From the NCBI GenBank assembly GCA_947177415.1, contig CAMWUK010000029.1:1-39547 (forward strand): a stretch of DNA of 39,547 bases, in the 5' to 3' direction. Under the pieces are notes generated by a model, which was not told where the DNA came from, searched no databases, and saw only the letters and a program-made list of their open reading frames with translations. This document shows positions 7,835 through 16,678 of the stretch, piece after piece. Made by a program: the position numbers and the translations under genes. This stretch comes from an uncultured Clostridiaceae bacterium. Lineage in GTDB: Bacteria > Bacillota > Clostridia > Lachnospirales > Lachnospiraceae. Position 1 is the first letter of the stretch. Every line of letters begins with the position of its first letter.

Positions 7835-8422
7835 ATGGAGAAGCAGAAAGAGCAAACAAAAAAGGAAAAAATATGGTCTATTACAAAAGAATTTTTAGTT
7901 TATGCTGCAATTATTGTAACTTGTGTATTTTTAGTACCTAATTATGTTATGGCAAAAAATGTAGTAAGCGGTGAGTCTATGGAAAATACGCTGCATGATA
8001 AAGAGCAGATTTTAACAGAAATGATATCGTACCGGTTTGGTGAACCTAAGAGATTTGATATTATAGTATTTTACCATTTCTTTGATAACAAGAATACGGA
8101 TAAATCAGATAAAGATGCATATGAATTTTATGTAAAACGTATTATTGGACTTCCGGGGGAAAATGTGCGAATAGAAGGTGATACCATTTATATTAATGGA
8201 GAACCTTTGGAAGAGCATTATGGAAAAGATTCCATTAGTGACAGTGGCAGGGCAGAAGAAGAAATTACTCTTGGAGAAGACGAATACTTTGTATTAGGAG
8301 ATAATCGGGAAGTAAGCATTGACAGCCGTAGTTCCAGCGTGGGAAATGTAAAGAGAGACTGGATACTTGGGAAAGTATGTGCAAGAGTGTACCCTTTTAA
8401 CAAAATTGGAAGTGTAAAATAA
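7835..8422 (+). CDS. lepB: signal peptidase I
   Basis: 195 residues with one N-terminal membrane anchor (about 20-40). The catalytic serine is S48 in SGESMENTL and the general-base lysine is K101 in YVKRIIGLPGE. The conserved GDNREVSIDSR box is present near the C-terminus. It cleaves signal peptides of exported proteins on the outer face of the membrane. It has its own promoter with a LytTR-type site and is followed 46 bases later by an M48 protease gene. Its place after an AgrA/AgrC-like system suggests a specialised peptidase for signal- or stress-induced secretion rather than the housekeeping enzyme. Confidence 0.93.
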   Translation: MEKQKEQTKKEKIWSITKEFLVYAAIIVTCVFLVPNYVMAKNVVSGESMENTLHDKEQILTEMISYRFGEPKRFDIIVFYHFFDNKNTDKSDKDAYEFYVKRIIGLPGENVRIEGDTIYINGEPLEEHYGKDSISDSGRAEEEITLGEDEYFVLGDNREVSIDSRSSSVGNVKRDWILGKVCARVYPFNKIGSVK

Positions 8423-8432
8423 AGGGTAAAGT

Positions 8433-8446
8433 GTAACAGTTCAGCT
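8433..8446. repeat. half-copy of the GTAAC palindrome family
   Basis: GTAACAGTTCAGCT, the left half of the 32-bp form, just upstream of the M48 gene's ribosome binding site. Confidence 0.4.
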
Positions 8447-8468
8447 AATCGTAAGGAGGAAACAGAAG

Positions 8469-9482
8469 ATGAATCAGGAACAAGAAAATTGGACGGATTT
8501 TGTATTGAGCAAGAAAGAGATAGAAAGTTGCAGACATAAGTCGGAAAAACGGTGGTATCGTTTTTTATGTATTTTAAATGCAATTATTATTATAGGTGTT
8601 ATTGGATGTATGGTTGCCTTATTGCCCAAGAAAGTAGACGAATTTAAACAGAATGTTTCAAAGTATGCTGAAGAAATTGGAACAACATTGGATGAGGCAA
8701 CAGGAAATACGAAGGAAGGGGAATCTGGAAAACAGGAAAAATCAAAGAAAAAAGCAGAAAAAAATGAAGACAAAGGACAGGATGAGGTATCATTTTCTGA
8801 GGAAGAAGATAGTATTTTTAGTTATTGTATTATTGCCGTGATTGCTTTTATTATTTTTCCATTAGCACTTAACTTCATGTATCAGCAATATCGTACCATG
8901 TCAATACGTATTACACCAAAGAATTTCCCGGATATTTATGAAAGAGTGGAGTTGTATGCAAAACGGTTAGGAATGAAGAAAGCTCCGGAAGCTTATATTA
9001 TTCAGCAAAATGGGATTTTAAATGCATTTTCCGCTTTTATTATCAGAAAACAGTATATTGAAATTTATGCTGATATATTTGAAATTGCCTATCGGGAGCA
9101 TAAGGATTTGGATTCGATTTCCTTCGTTATTGCACATGAAATGGCACATATTCATTATAAGCATGCAACTTTTGGATATAATTTTAAGATGTTGTTTTCT
9201 AGTGCAATTCCTATTTTGGGGTCTACGGCATCCCGTGCCAGAGAGTACAGTTGTGACCGTTTAGCACAGAAACTTACAGGAAATGATGGTATTGAAGCAA
9301 TGTTTTCCTTAATGGCTGGAAAACATTTGTATAAAATGGTAGACAAAGAAGATTATCTGGAATACGCAAAAAGCGTAAAGGGAATTTTTGTATGGGCTGC
9401 AAATTTAGTAGCAGACCATCCAATTATGACAAAGAGAATAGTAGCCTTGGAAAAAGGTGAGGGAAGCGGAAAATTGTATTAG
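8469..9482 (+). CDS. M48 family membrane metallopeptidase
   Basis: 337 residues, start with a strong AAGGAGG. It has two membrane segments (about 31-53 and 117-137) separated by a lysine/glutamate-rich stretch. The catalytic domain then follows with HEMAH (223-227) as zinc motif and E259-x-S-C-D263 as third ligand region, typical of Ste24/HtpX-like peptidases. The product would degrade or process membrane or secreted proteins. It is probably co-transcribed with the upstream signal peptidase, since I see no promoter in the 46-base gap, and so may be under the same LytTR control. Confidence 0.85.
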   Translation: MNQEQENWTDFVLSKKEIESCRHKSEKRWYRFLCILNAIIIIGVIGCMVALLPKKVDEFKQNVSKYAEEIGTTLDEATGNTKEGESGKQEKSKKKAEKNEDKGQDEVSFSEEEDSIFSYCIIAVIAFIIFPLALNFMYQQYRTMSIRITPKNFPDIYERVELYAKRLGMKKAPEAYIIQQNGILNAFSAFIIRKQYIEIYADIFEIAYREHKDLDSISFVIAHEMAHIHYKHATFGYNFKMLFSSAIPILGSTASRAREYSCDRLAQKLTGNDGIEAMFSLMAGKHLYKMVDKEDYLEYAKSVKGIFVWAANLVADHPIMTKRIVALEKGEGSGKLY

Positions 9483-9505
9483 AATCGACAGGGGGGCGGT
9501 TTTGT

Positions 9506-10417
9506 ATGACACTTATACAGTTAAAATATGCAATAACAGTTGCTGGTGAAAATTCATTAAATGATGCTGCAAAAAAGTTATTTATTTCACAACCGAGTCT
9601 TTCTTCTGCCATACGTTCTTTGGAAAAAGAAATAGGAATCGAATTATTTAGAAGATCCCAGAGTGGAATCCGCTTAACTTCGGAAGGGGAAGAATTTATT
9701 GGTTATGCAAGACAGGTAGTGGAACAATATAATTTGTTGGATGCAAGATATATAAGCAAGTCTGCTGTAAAGAAAAAATTCAGTGTTTCCATGCAACATT
9801 ATACATTTGCAGTAAAAGCATTTGCTGAAATGGTTAAACAGTTTGGTATGGATGAGTATGAATTTGCGGTACATGAAACAAAAACACATGAGGTCATTGA
9901 AGATGTAAAAAATTACAGAAGTGAGATTGGTATTTTGTATCTAAATGAATTTAACTGCAAGGTGTTGAGTAAATTATTTGATGAGTATGGTTTGGAATTT
10001 CATGAATTATTAGTTTGTGGAATATATGCGTATATGTGGAAGGGGCATCCTTTAGCTAAAGATAAAGAGATAACTTTGGACGATTTAAAGGAATATCCAT
10101 GCTTATCCTTTGAACAGGGAGAATACAATTCCTTCTATTTTGCGGAAGAAGTTTTAAGTACTTATCAATATAAGAGATTGATTAAAGCTGATGACAGAGC
10201 AACACTATTGAATCTAATGGTTGAGTTAAATGGCTATACATTATGCTCGGGGATTATATGTGAAGAACTGAATGGCAGCGAATATTGTGCTGTTAAATTG
10301 AAGTCGGATGAAAAGATGACAATAGGATATCTGGCAAGAAAAGGTGCAGCAATTAGTGTAATAGGACAGAAGTATTTGGAGGAGATTTCAAAGTTTAGGG
10401 AAAAAGCAATGAAGTAG
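9506..10417 (+). CDS. LysR-family transcriptional regulator
   Basis: 303 residues, start preceded by AGGGGGGCGG. The N-terminal winged helix (1-60) shows YAITVAGENSLNDAAKKLF and SQPSLSSAIRSLEKEIG, a classical LysR reader. A substrate-binding domain follows (about 90-300). It is the last gene before a strong terminator and is directly followed by two PLP enzymes of sulfur amino-acid metabolism. LysR regulators such as CysB and CysL respond to O-acetylserine-type inducers, so control of this sulfur cluster is plausible. The ligand is not deducible from sequence. Confidence 0.85.
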   Translation: MTLIQLKYAITVAGENSLNDAAKKLFISQPSLSSAIRSLEKEIGIELFRRSQSGIRLTSEGEEFIGYARQVVEQYNLLDARYISKSAVKKKFSVSMQHYTFAVKAFAEMVKQFGMDEYEFAVHETKTHEVIEDVKNYRSEIGILYLNEFNCKVLSKLFDEYGLEFHELLVCGIYAYMWKGHPLAKDKEITLDDLKEYPCLSFEQGEYNSFYFAEEVLSTYQYKRLIKADDRATLLNLMVELNGYTLCSGIICEELNGSEYCAVKLKSDEKMTIGYLARKGAAISVIGQKYLEEISKFREKAMK

Positions 10418-10420
10418 AAG

Positions 10421-10466
10421 ATATTGCAGGTTATAGTTTTTGTCTATAACCTGCAATATTTTTTTG
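10421..10466 (+). terminator. strong intrinsic terminator
   Basis: Perfect 16-bp stem ATATTGCAGGTTATAG / CTATAACCTGCAATAT with a seven-base loop, followed by a T run. It separates the LysR gene from the sulfur genes. Confidence 0.92.
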
Positions 10467-10470
10467 GAAT

Positions 10471-10499
10471 TATCTAAGGATAGCGATTCGTGATAGAAT
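10471..10499 (+). promoter_or_regulatory. weak candidate promoter with a small dyad
   Basis: TAGAAT (10494-10499) could be a -10, with a poor -35 (TATCTA) 17 bp upstream. The -35 region lies in the dyad TATC-TAAG-GATA (10471-10482). It would drive the two PLP-enzyme genes, possibly under LysR control. Weak evidence. Confidence 0.3.
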
Positions 10500-10514
10500 A
10501 ATGGAAGATAAAAT

Positions 10515-10542
10515 GTAACAGTAAAAGTATTTGAACGGTTAC
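10515..10542. repeat. 28-bp palindrome, GTAAC family (degenerate)
   Basis: GTAACAGTAAA-AGTAT-TTGAACGGTTAC, imperfect arms, in the leader of the PLP-enzyme genes. Confidence 0.5.
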
Positions 10543-10593
10543 GATAAAGTTAAGGATTATTTATATAAAAATTTATTCTTTTAGGAGGATTTT

Positions 10594-11772
10594 ATGAGCA
10601 GAAGTATAACAACGAAATGTATACATTTAGAAGATGAAGACGACAAAATAAAACATTATGGGGCAATCAGTTATCCTATTTATCAAACTGCTACTTATGT
10701 TCATGAAGGTGTAGGAAAAAGTACGGGGTATGATTATAGCAGATTACAAAATCCAACAAGGGAGCATTTGGAAAAAATAATAGCTTCTTTGGAAAATGGT
10801 ATAGATGCATTGGCATTCAGCACAGGAATGTCAGCAATTGCTACTTTAATGGAGATTTTTAAGCCGGGTGATCATTTGATTGTAGACATGGATCTTTATG
10901 GTGGAAGTATAAGATTATTTGATAATATTTCAAAGAAAAATGGAATTACTTTCACAAGTACTGCATGTTGTTGTGAAGATGTAAGAAAATATATTATGAA
11001 AAATACAAGAGCAATCTATATTGAAACGCCTACAAACCCAATGATGAATGTAACAGATATTGCTTCTTTAAGTAAGATAGCCAAAGAGTATAATTTACTG
11101 CTAATTGTAGATAATACTTTCTTATCCCCATATTTTCAAAATCCATTATCCCTTGGGGCAGATGTGGTAATTCACAGTGGGACAAAGTATCTGGGGGGAC
11201 ATAATGATACATTAGCAGGCTTTTTAGTAACCTCAAGAGAAGATATTGCGGAACAACTTCGTTTTAATATAAAAACCACTGGTGCGGGATTAGCTCCATT
11301 TGACAGCTGGTTATTGATACGTGGAATCAAGACATTAGCAATCCGGATGGAAAAAGCCCAGAGCAATGCTGTTCAAATTGCAGAATGGCTGGAAAAGAGG
11401 AAAGCAGTTACGAAAGTGGTTTATCCGGGACTGAAAAACCATCCTGGTTATGAAATCATGTGCAGACAAAGCAGAGGATTTGGTGCAATGCTTACTTTTG
11501 AAGTGGAAAGCAAAGAATTTGCATTATCTGTATTGGAAAAAGTAAAATTGATTCAATTTGCAGAAAGTCTTGGAGGAGTAGAAACTCTGATTACATACCC
11601 AGTGACACAGACACATGCTGATGTACCAAAGGATATACTTGAAAAGAATGGTATTACTGAGTGTGTACTCCGGTTATCTGTGGGAATTGAGGATATAGAT
11701 GATTTGCTTAATGAGTTAGAGGATGTATTCGAAAGAACGGGGGAGGAATTGCACAGTGGAAAGAAATCTTGA
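10594..11772 (+). CDS. Cys/Met metabolism PLP enzyme (cystathionine gamma-synthase/lyase type)
   Basis: 392 residues, start after TAGGAGGAT. It is a fold-type I PLP enzyme with YDYSRLQNPTREHLE near 46-60, the cofactor aspartate D173 in VDNTF and the Schiff-base lysine K198 in HSGTKYLGGHND. Length and motifs match the trans-sulfuration family (cystathionine gamma-synthase, beta- or gamma-lyase, O-acetylhomoserine sulfhydrylase). Which reaction it performs cannot be settled from these motifs. Its end overlaps the start of the next gene by 17 bases, so the two are translated together. With the C-S lyase downstream it would interconvert cysteine, homocysteine and related thioethers. Confidence 0.88.
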   Translation: MSRSITTKCIHLEDEDDKIKHYGAISYPIYQTATYVHEGVGKSTGYDYSRLQNPTREHLEKIIASLENGIDALAFSTGMSAIATLMEIFKPGDHLIVDMDLYGGSIRLFDNISKKNGITFTSTACCCEDVRKYIMKNTRAIYIETPTNPMMNVTDIASLSKIAKEYNLLLIVDNTFLSPYFQNPLSLGADVVIHSGTKYLGGHNDTLAGFLVTSREDIAEQLRFNIKTTGAGLAPFDSWLLIRGIKTLAIRMEKAQSNAVQIAEWLEKRKAVTKVVYPGLKNHPGYEIMCRQSRGFGAMLTFEVESKEFALSVLEKVKLIQFAESLGGVETLITYPVTQTHADVPKDILEKNGITECVLRLSVGIEDIDDLLNELEDVFERTGEELHSGKKS

Positions 11773-12958
11773 TTTTGATAGTATTATTGACAGAAAGAAT
11801 ACAAATTGTCTGAAATATGACTTTGCGAAGAGAAGAAGAATGCCTGAGGATGTACTTCCTTTATGGGTAGCAGATATGGATTTTAAGACCTCGTCTTATA
11901 TACAGGATGCATTGAACAGACAGGTTGAGCATGGAATATTTGGTTATAGTGAAGTGCAGGAGGACTATTTTGAAACTGTAAAAAATTGGATGAAGAATCA
12001 TTATGATTGGGATGTTTCCAGAAGGTGGCTGATAAAAACACCGGGAATTGTGTTTGCATTAGCAATGGCAGTAAAGGCATTTACCAATCCGGGAGACGGA
12101 GTTTTGCTTCAATTGCCTGTTTATTACCCTTTTAGTGAGGTGATTGAAGATAATGGGCGTGTTGTAGTTAGTAATACACTTATTTATGGGAAAGATAATA
12201 AATATCATATTGATTTTGATGATTTTGAAAGGAAAGTAATAGATGAAAATATTAAGCTATTCTTTCTCTGTAATCCTCACAATCCAGTAGGACGTGTATG
12301 GACAAGAGAAGAATTAATCCGTCTGGGGGATATTTGTTATAAGCATCATGTGATTGTGGTAAGTGACGAAATTCATGCAGATTTTGTGTTTCATGGAAAA
12401 CATCAGGTATTTGCCAATTTAAAAAAAGAGTATGAAGAGATTGCCATAACTTGTACCTCACCAAGCAAGACCTTTAATCTGGCAGGGGTTCAGCTCTCTA
12501 ATATCTTTATTGCAAATCCGCAGATAAAGAAAGTTTTTCGAAAACAGATAGATGCAGCAGGATACAGCCAGCTTAATATTATGGGATTGGTTGCATGTGA
12601 AGCCGCATACCGGCATGGAGATGAATGGTATCAGGCAATGTATCAATATGTACAGGATAATATTTCTTTCACAAAGGAATATGTGGAGTTAAATCTTCCT
12701 GGAGTGACGATGGTGGAACACGAAGGAACTTATCTTGTTTGGTTGGACTTTAGAGATATGGGACTGAATGTGGAACAGTTGGAAAATCTGATTATTCATA
12801 AGGCAAAACTGTGGCTGGACAGTGGAAAAATCTTTGGAGATAGTGGAGTGGGATTCCAGAGAATTAATGTGGCATGTCCTAGAGCAGTGTTGGAAGAAGC
12901 CTTGTCTAGAATAAAAGATGTGTTAAATGACGTAATAGGTAATACCTATAAGCAATGA
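11756..12958 (+). CDS. patB: MalY/PatB-type cystathionine beta-lyase (C-S lyase)
   Basis: 400 residues from a GTG at 11756; GGGAGG lies seven bases upstream, inside the end of the previous gene, whereas the in-frame ATG at 11723 has no site. It is a class I aminotransferase fold with LPLWVADMDF, NPHNPVGRVWTREEL, SDEIHADFVF and the PLP lysine K238 in SPSKTFNLAGVQ. PatB/MalY enzymes cleave cystathionine and other cysteine S-conjugates to a thiol or homocysteine plus pyruvate and ammonia. Overlap with the upstream trans-sulfuration enzyme fits a sulfur-recycling pair next to cysteine synthase. Confidence 0.88.
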   Translation: MERNLDFDSIIDRKNTNCLKYDFAKRRRMPEDVLPLWVADMDFKTSSYIQDALNRQVEHGIFGYSEVQEDYFETVKNWMKNHYDWDVSRRWLIKTPGIVFALAMAVKAFTNPGDGVLLQLPVYYPFSEVIEDNGRVVVSNTLIYGKDNKYHIDFDDFERKVIDENIKLFFLCNPHNPVGRVWTREELIRLGDICYKHHVIVVSDEIHADFVFHGKHQVFANLKKEYEEIAITCTSPSKTFNLAGVQLSNIFIANPQIKKVFRKQIDAAGYSQLNIMGLVACEAAYRHGDEWYQAMYQYVQDNISFTKEYVELNLPGVTMVEHEGTYLVWLDFRDMGLNVEQLENLIIHKAKLWLDSGKIFGDSGVGFQRINVACPRAVLEEALSRIKDVLNDVIGNTYKQ

Positions 12959-12993
12959 AAGAAATAATCTATAACAGTAAATGAGAAAAATCA

Positions 12994-13022
12994 TTGACAG
13001 GAATAAAAAGAGGATATATAAT
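12994..13022 (+). promoter_or_regulatory. consensus sigma-A promoter of the cysK leader
   Basis: TTGACA (12994-12999), 17-bp spacer, TATAAT (13017-13022): a perfect consensus promoter about 65 bp before the cysteine synthase start. So strong a promoter implies a repressor; see the dyad at 13047. Confidence 0.85.
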
Positions 13023-13046
13023 CAATACTAACAATATCATATTAAA

Positions 13047-13063
13047 CCTAGTGGATAAGTAGG
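13047..13063. promoter_or_regulatory. candidate operator downstream of the cysK promoter
   Basis: CCTA-n9-TAGG dyad located 25-41 bp after the -10 of a perfect promoter. It shares the CCTA/TAGG half-sites of the palindromes in the rrf2 and thiF promoter regions, but with different spacing. Binding by the Rrf2 regulator is a guess. Confidence 0.3.
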
Positions 13064-13087
13064 AAATAAAAAATGGAGGTAAATATT

Positions 13088-14026
13088 ATGAGTGGAATTA
13101 AAGAAAGTGCATTAGAATTAATTGGAGGCACACCATTATTAAAGTTAAATAGATATGCAAAGAAGGCAGAAATTAAAGATGCAACAATTCTTGCCAAATT
13201 GGAGTATTTGAATCCTGCAGGGTCTGTTAAGGATAGAATTGCTCTGGCAATGATTGAAGATGCAGAAAAGCAAGGTCTTCTCAAGGAAGGAGCAACCATT
13301 ATTGAACCAACAAGTGGTAATACAGGAATTGGTCTTGCAGCAGTTGCAGCAGCAAAGGGATATAAAGCAATTTTGACTTTGCCTGATACTATGAGTATAG
13401 AAAGAAGAAATCTTTTAAAAGCGTATGGTGCTGAATTAGTACTTACAGAAGGTGCGAAGGGAATGAAAGGGGCAATTGCTAAGGCAGAAGAATTGAAAGA
13501 ATCTATTCCGGGAGCAGTTATTCTTGGACAGTTTGTAAATCCTTCTAATCCTGCAATACATAAAGCAACCACAGGACCTGAAATATGGGAACAGACAGAT
13601 GGTAAGGTTGATATTTTTGTTGCTGGTGTGGGTACTGGTGGAACGGTTACTGGTGTGGGAGAATATTTAAAAGAAAAAAATCCAAATGTAAAGATTGTGG
13701 CAGTAGAACCATCAGGAAGCCCAGTGCTTTCTAAAGGAACTCCAGGTGCACATAAGATTCAGGGTATTGGTGCCGGATTTGTTCCAGAAGTTTTAAACAC
13801 CAAGATTTATGATGAAATCATTACAATCGAAAACGAAGATGCATTTGCGGAAGGAAGAAACTTTGCAGTCAGCGAAGGAATTCTTGTAGGAATTTCTTCT
13901 GGTGCTGCATTAAAGGCAGCAAGTATTTTGGCATCCCGTCCTAAGAACAAAGGAAAGACAATTGTAGCATTGCTTCCAGATTCAGGAGACAGATACTTAT
14001 CCACACCTCTGTTTAATAATAATTAA
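13088..14026 (+). CDS. cysK: cysteine synthase (O-acetylserine sulfhydrylase)
   Basis: 312 residues from ATG 13088, with GGAGG nine bases upstream. Typical CysK: K48 in GSVKDRIAL binds [11 protein letters not shown] (about 75-82) binds the substrate carboxylate, [10 protein letters not shown] holds the cofactor phosphate, and the [10 protein letters not shown] loop is intact. It joins sulfide to O-acetylserine to make cysteine. The substrate can come from the serine acetyltransferase at 22579. It has a very strong promoter of its own and is followed by the YezD small gene. It is the canonical copy; the paralogue at 16679 differs in its loops. Confidence 0.94.
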   Translation: MSGIKESALELIGGTPLLKLNRYAKKAEIKDATILAKLEYLNPAGSVKDRIALAMIEDAEKQGLLKEGATIIEPTSGNTGIGLAAVAAAKGYKAILTLPDTMSIERRNLLKAYGAELVLTEGAKGMKGAIAKAEELKESIPGAVILGQFVNPSNPAIHKATTGPEIWEQTDGKVDIFVAGVGTGGTVTGVGEYLKEKNPNVKIVAVEPSGSPVLSKGTPGAHKIQGIGAGFVPEVLNTKIYDEIITIENEDAFAEGRNFAVSEGILVGISSGAALKAASILASRPKNKGKTIVALLPDSGDRYLSTPLFNNN

Positions 14027-14123
14027 CCGGGATTATTCACGGTCTTAGGTATGAACTAAGTCTTATGTAAGGTGGAGATTAAGAATAAAAGTGTATATCT
14101 GTTCGATTTGGAGGTGAATGTGG

Positions 14124-14282
14124 ATGAAAGAGGTTGACAATAACAGTATTGTGGATAATTCGCATTTAAAAAAAATAGAAGACCTGATACGGGATTTGAA
14201 GTTTGGAAGTATAACCATTGTCGTACAGGATGGCAAGATTGTTCAAATTGATAAAACAGAAAAATACAGAATAAAAAACTGA
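14124..14282 (+). CDS. yezD: YezD-like (DUF2292) small protein, 52 aa
   Basis: A 52-residue protein from ATG 14124, with GGAGG nine bases upstream. It reads MKEVDNNSIVDNSHLKKIED, then LIRDLKFGSITIVVQDGKIV and QIDKTEKYRI. The FGSITIVVQDGKIVQI core matches DUF2292/YezD proteins, which are about 50-65 residues long and usually sit in sulfur-assimilation operons of Firmicutes. Their biochemical role is not known to me. It lies 97 bases after cysK, is probably co-transcribed with it, and is closed by a strong terminator. Confidence 0.8.
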   Translation: MKEVDNNSIVDNSHLKKIEDLIRDLKFGSITIVVQDGKIVQIDKTEKYRIKN

Positions 14283-14286
14283 CTGG

Positions 14287-14340
14287 AAAACCAGAGGTTT
14301 TGTTAGATATTATAACAAAGTCTCTGGTTTTTTGTTTTAT
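14287..14340 (+). terminator. intrinsic terminator after yezD
   Basis: A stem of about 19 bp (AAAACCAGAG then GTTTTGTTA; right arm TAACAAAG then TCTCTGGTTTT, two G-T wobbles), followed by TTTGTTTT. The tRNA-like gene starts nine bases later, so the tRNA and nifB need read-through or an unseen promoter. Confidence 0.85.
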
Positions 14341-14348
14341 CAAAATGG

Positions 14349-14418
14349 GATGCTGTAGCCGCTGGAAAGGCATAGGTTTGCAAAACTGAAGTTGGTGGTT
14401 CGAATCCACCCGGCATCG
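14349..14418 (+). tRNA. tRNA-Cys-like gene (anticodon GCA), atypical
   Basis: The 70 nt fold by hand into a cloverleaf. The acceptor stem GATGCTG/CGGCATC is 7 bp with one G-U, followed by T8-A9. The D stem is GCC/GGC with loop GCTGGAAA (keeping the GG). The anticodon loop TTGCAAA carries GCA at 14380-14382. The T arm is GGTGG-TTCGAAT-CCACC, a canonical sequence. Oddities: the anticodon stem TAGGT/ACTGA has an A-G mismatch and a G-U; base 73 is G, whereas U73 is the main cysteine identity base; and CCA is not encoded (TTA follows). It lies between the yezD terminator and the NifB gene, the only tRNA in the window. It may be a specialised tRNA-Cys variant, a tRNA-like regulatory RNA or a decaying tRNA. 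Confidence 0.75.
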
Positions 14419-14460
14419 TTAGGTTAAAGGAAAACTTAAGATTACGAAAGAAGGGATTCT

Positions 14461-15336
14461 ATGAGTGGTAATACATATAAAAAATTGCAAAGTTCCCATC
14501 CATGTTTTGGCGGACATAAAAATAATGTGGGAAGAATTCATTTGCCGGTAAGTCCGGGGTGTAATATTGCCTGCCGCTTTTGTGACAGGGTAATCAATGA
14601 TGTGGAAGACAGACCAGGAGTAACATCAAAAGTGATTACTCCAGAAAAAAGTATTGAAGTATTGGAAAAAGCATTAAGGATTTGCCCGGAAATTACAGTT
14701 GCCGGAATCGCAGGTCCAGGTGATACCCTCGCTTCGGATTATGCTTTACAGACTTTCCGGTTGGTAAAAGATAAATTTCCCAAACTTATAAAGTGTATGA
14801 GTACCAATGGATTGCTTTTGTATGAGAAAGCGGATGAAGTAATAGATGTTGGAATAGATTCTCTCACGGTTACTGTCAATGCTGTGGAACCTGAGATAGA
14901 GGCAAGACTTAATAAATATATTATTTATCATGGCAAAAGATATGATGGTGTGGAAGGAGCAAAAATACTGATTGAAAACCAGTTAAAAGGAATTAAGAAA
15001 ATAGCAGATGCAGGTATTACAGTTAAGGTAAATTCGGTATTGGTTCCAGAAATTAACGGAGAACATATAGAAGTCATCGCAAAAACGGTAAAAGAAGCAG
15101 GAGCAAGTATATATAATATTATTCCATTGATTCCCCAAGCAGAGCTTTTCAATCAGAAAGCACCTGTATGTGCAGAAATAGATAAGGCAAGGACAAAAGC
15201 ATCAAAATATATTGATGTATTTAGACATTGCCAGCACTGCAGGGCTGATGCGGTAGGAGTTCCTGGAAAATCAGAATATGGTGACCAGATTTATCAAAGG
15301 AGAATATCTGCAAAGGAAACATTTTCACATGGATAA
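14461..15336 (+). CDS. nifB: NifB-family radical SAM protein
   Basis: 291 residues. The motifs are those of NifB: HPCFGGHKNNVGRIHLPVSP, the radical SAM cluster ligands C34, C38 and C41 in CNIACRFCDR, RPGVTSKVITPE, AGIAGPGDTLA, and the C-terminal RHCQHCRADAVG. NifB fuses two Fe-S clusters and inserts a carbide to make NifB-co, the core of nitrogenase cofactors. It lacks the C-terminal NifX domain of some NifBs; a separate NifX-like gene overlaps its end by eight bases. Its presence implies that the NifDK-like proteins here carry a complex Fe-S cofactor, unlike the protochlorophyllide-reductase branch. The gene follows the tRNA-like element by 42 bases. Confidence 0.92.
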   Translation: MSGNTYKKLQSSHPCFGGHKNNVGRIHLPVSPGCNIACRFCDRVINDVEDRPGVTSKVITPEKSIEVLEKALRICPEITVAGIAGPGDTLASDYALQTFRLVKDKFPKLIKCMSTNGLLLYEKADEVIDVGIDSLTVTVNAVEPEIEARLNKYIIYHGKRYDGVEGAKILIENQLKGIKKIADAGITVKVNSVLVPEINGEHIEVIAKTVKEAGASIYNIIPLIPQAELFNQKAPVCAEIDKARTKASKYIDVFRHCQHCRADAVGVPGKSEYGDQIYQRRISAKETFSHG

Positions 15337-15691
15337 TATAGAATATAAATATTTGATAGCAGTGGCAACATCAGATGGAATAGTGGTTAACCAGCATTTT
15401 GGAAGAGCAAGGGAATTTCTGTTGATAGGTCTGGATGGAGAGAATCAGATACACCGCATTGAAAAAAGAAGTGTGGTTCCAGTTTGTGAGGGTGGTAATC
15501 ATGATGATAGAAAACTGGAAACTACAGCTAAAATGTTTGCAGATTGTAAATACATATTGGTAAGCAGAATTGGTCAAGGTGCAGCTTACACTTTAGAAAG
15601 ATTTGGTATTACTCCTATGGAACTTCCGGGGATTATAGAAGAATCCATAAAGAAATTATTGGTATATGAAGAATTACAAAGTTTATTCTAA
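15329..15691 (+). CDS. NifX/NafY-like FeMo-cofactor-binding domain protein
   Basis: 120 residues from ATG 15329, inside the end of nifB, with AAAGGAAAC upstream. It shows the Nitro_FeMo-Co fold: IAVATSDGIVVNQHFGRARE at the N-terminus and a C-terminal LVSRIGQGAAYTLERFGI. The histidine of NQHFG is the typical cofactor-contacting residue. Relatives carry NifB-co or its products between NifB and the apo-enzyme. It complements a NifB that lacks this domain. The start is chosen because an upstream in-frame ATG (15278) lies deep within nifB and has no site. Confidence 0.85.
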   Translation: MDNIEYKYLIAVATSDGIVVNQHFGRAREFLLIGLDGENQIHRIEKRSVVPVCEGGNHDDRKLETTAKMFADCKYILVSRIGQGAAYTLERFGITPMELPGIIEESIKKLLVYEELQSLF

Positions 15692-15710
15692 AAATTGAGG
15701 ATAACAGAGC

Positions 15711-15739
15711 TTGTCAGTAATTCATTGAAAATATAGAAC
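15711..15739 (+). promoter_or_regulatory. possible promoter upstream of nifH
   Basis: TTGTCA (15711-15716) and TAGAAC (15734-15739), 17-bp spacer. The -10 is poor. It could give extra expression of nifH and its followers. No Rrf2-type motif is visible here. Confidence 0.3.
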
Positions 15740-15745
15740 ACTTAA

Positions 15746-16663
<918 letters not shown>

Positions 16664-16678
16664 AGGGGGGGATACAAT

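Noticed and set aside
10515-10542. LysR operator for the PLP-enzyme genes
   Set aside because: The sequence is better explained as a degenerate member of the GTAAC palindrome family present at many unrelated genes.
14349-14418. T-box leader
   Set aside because: The fold is a tRNA cloverleaf with an anticodon loop and T-arm; no T-box sequence or specifier hairpin with antiterminator is seen.
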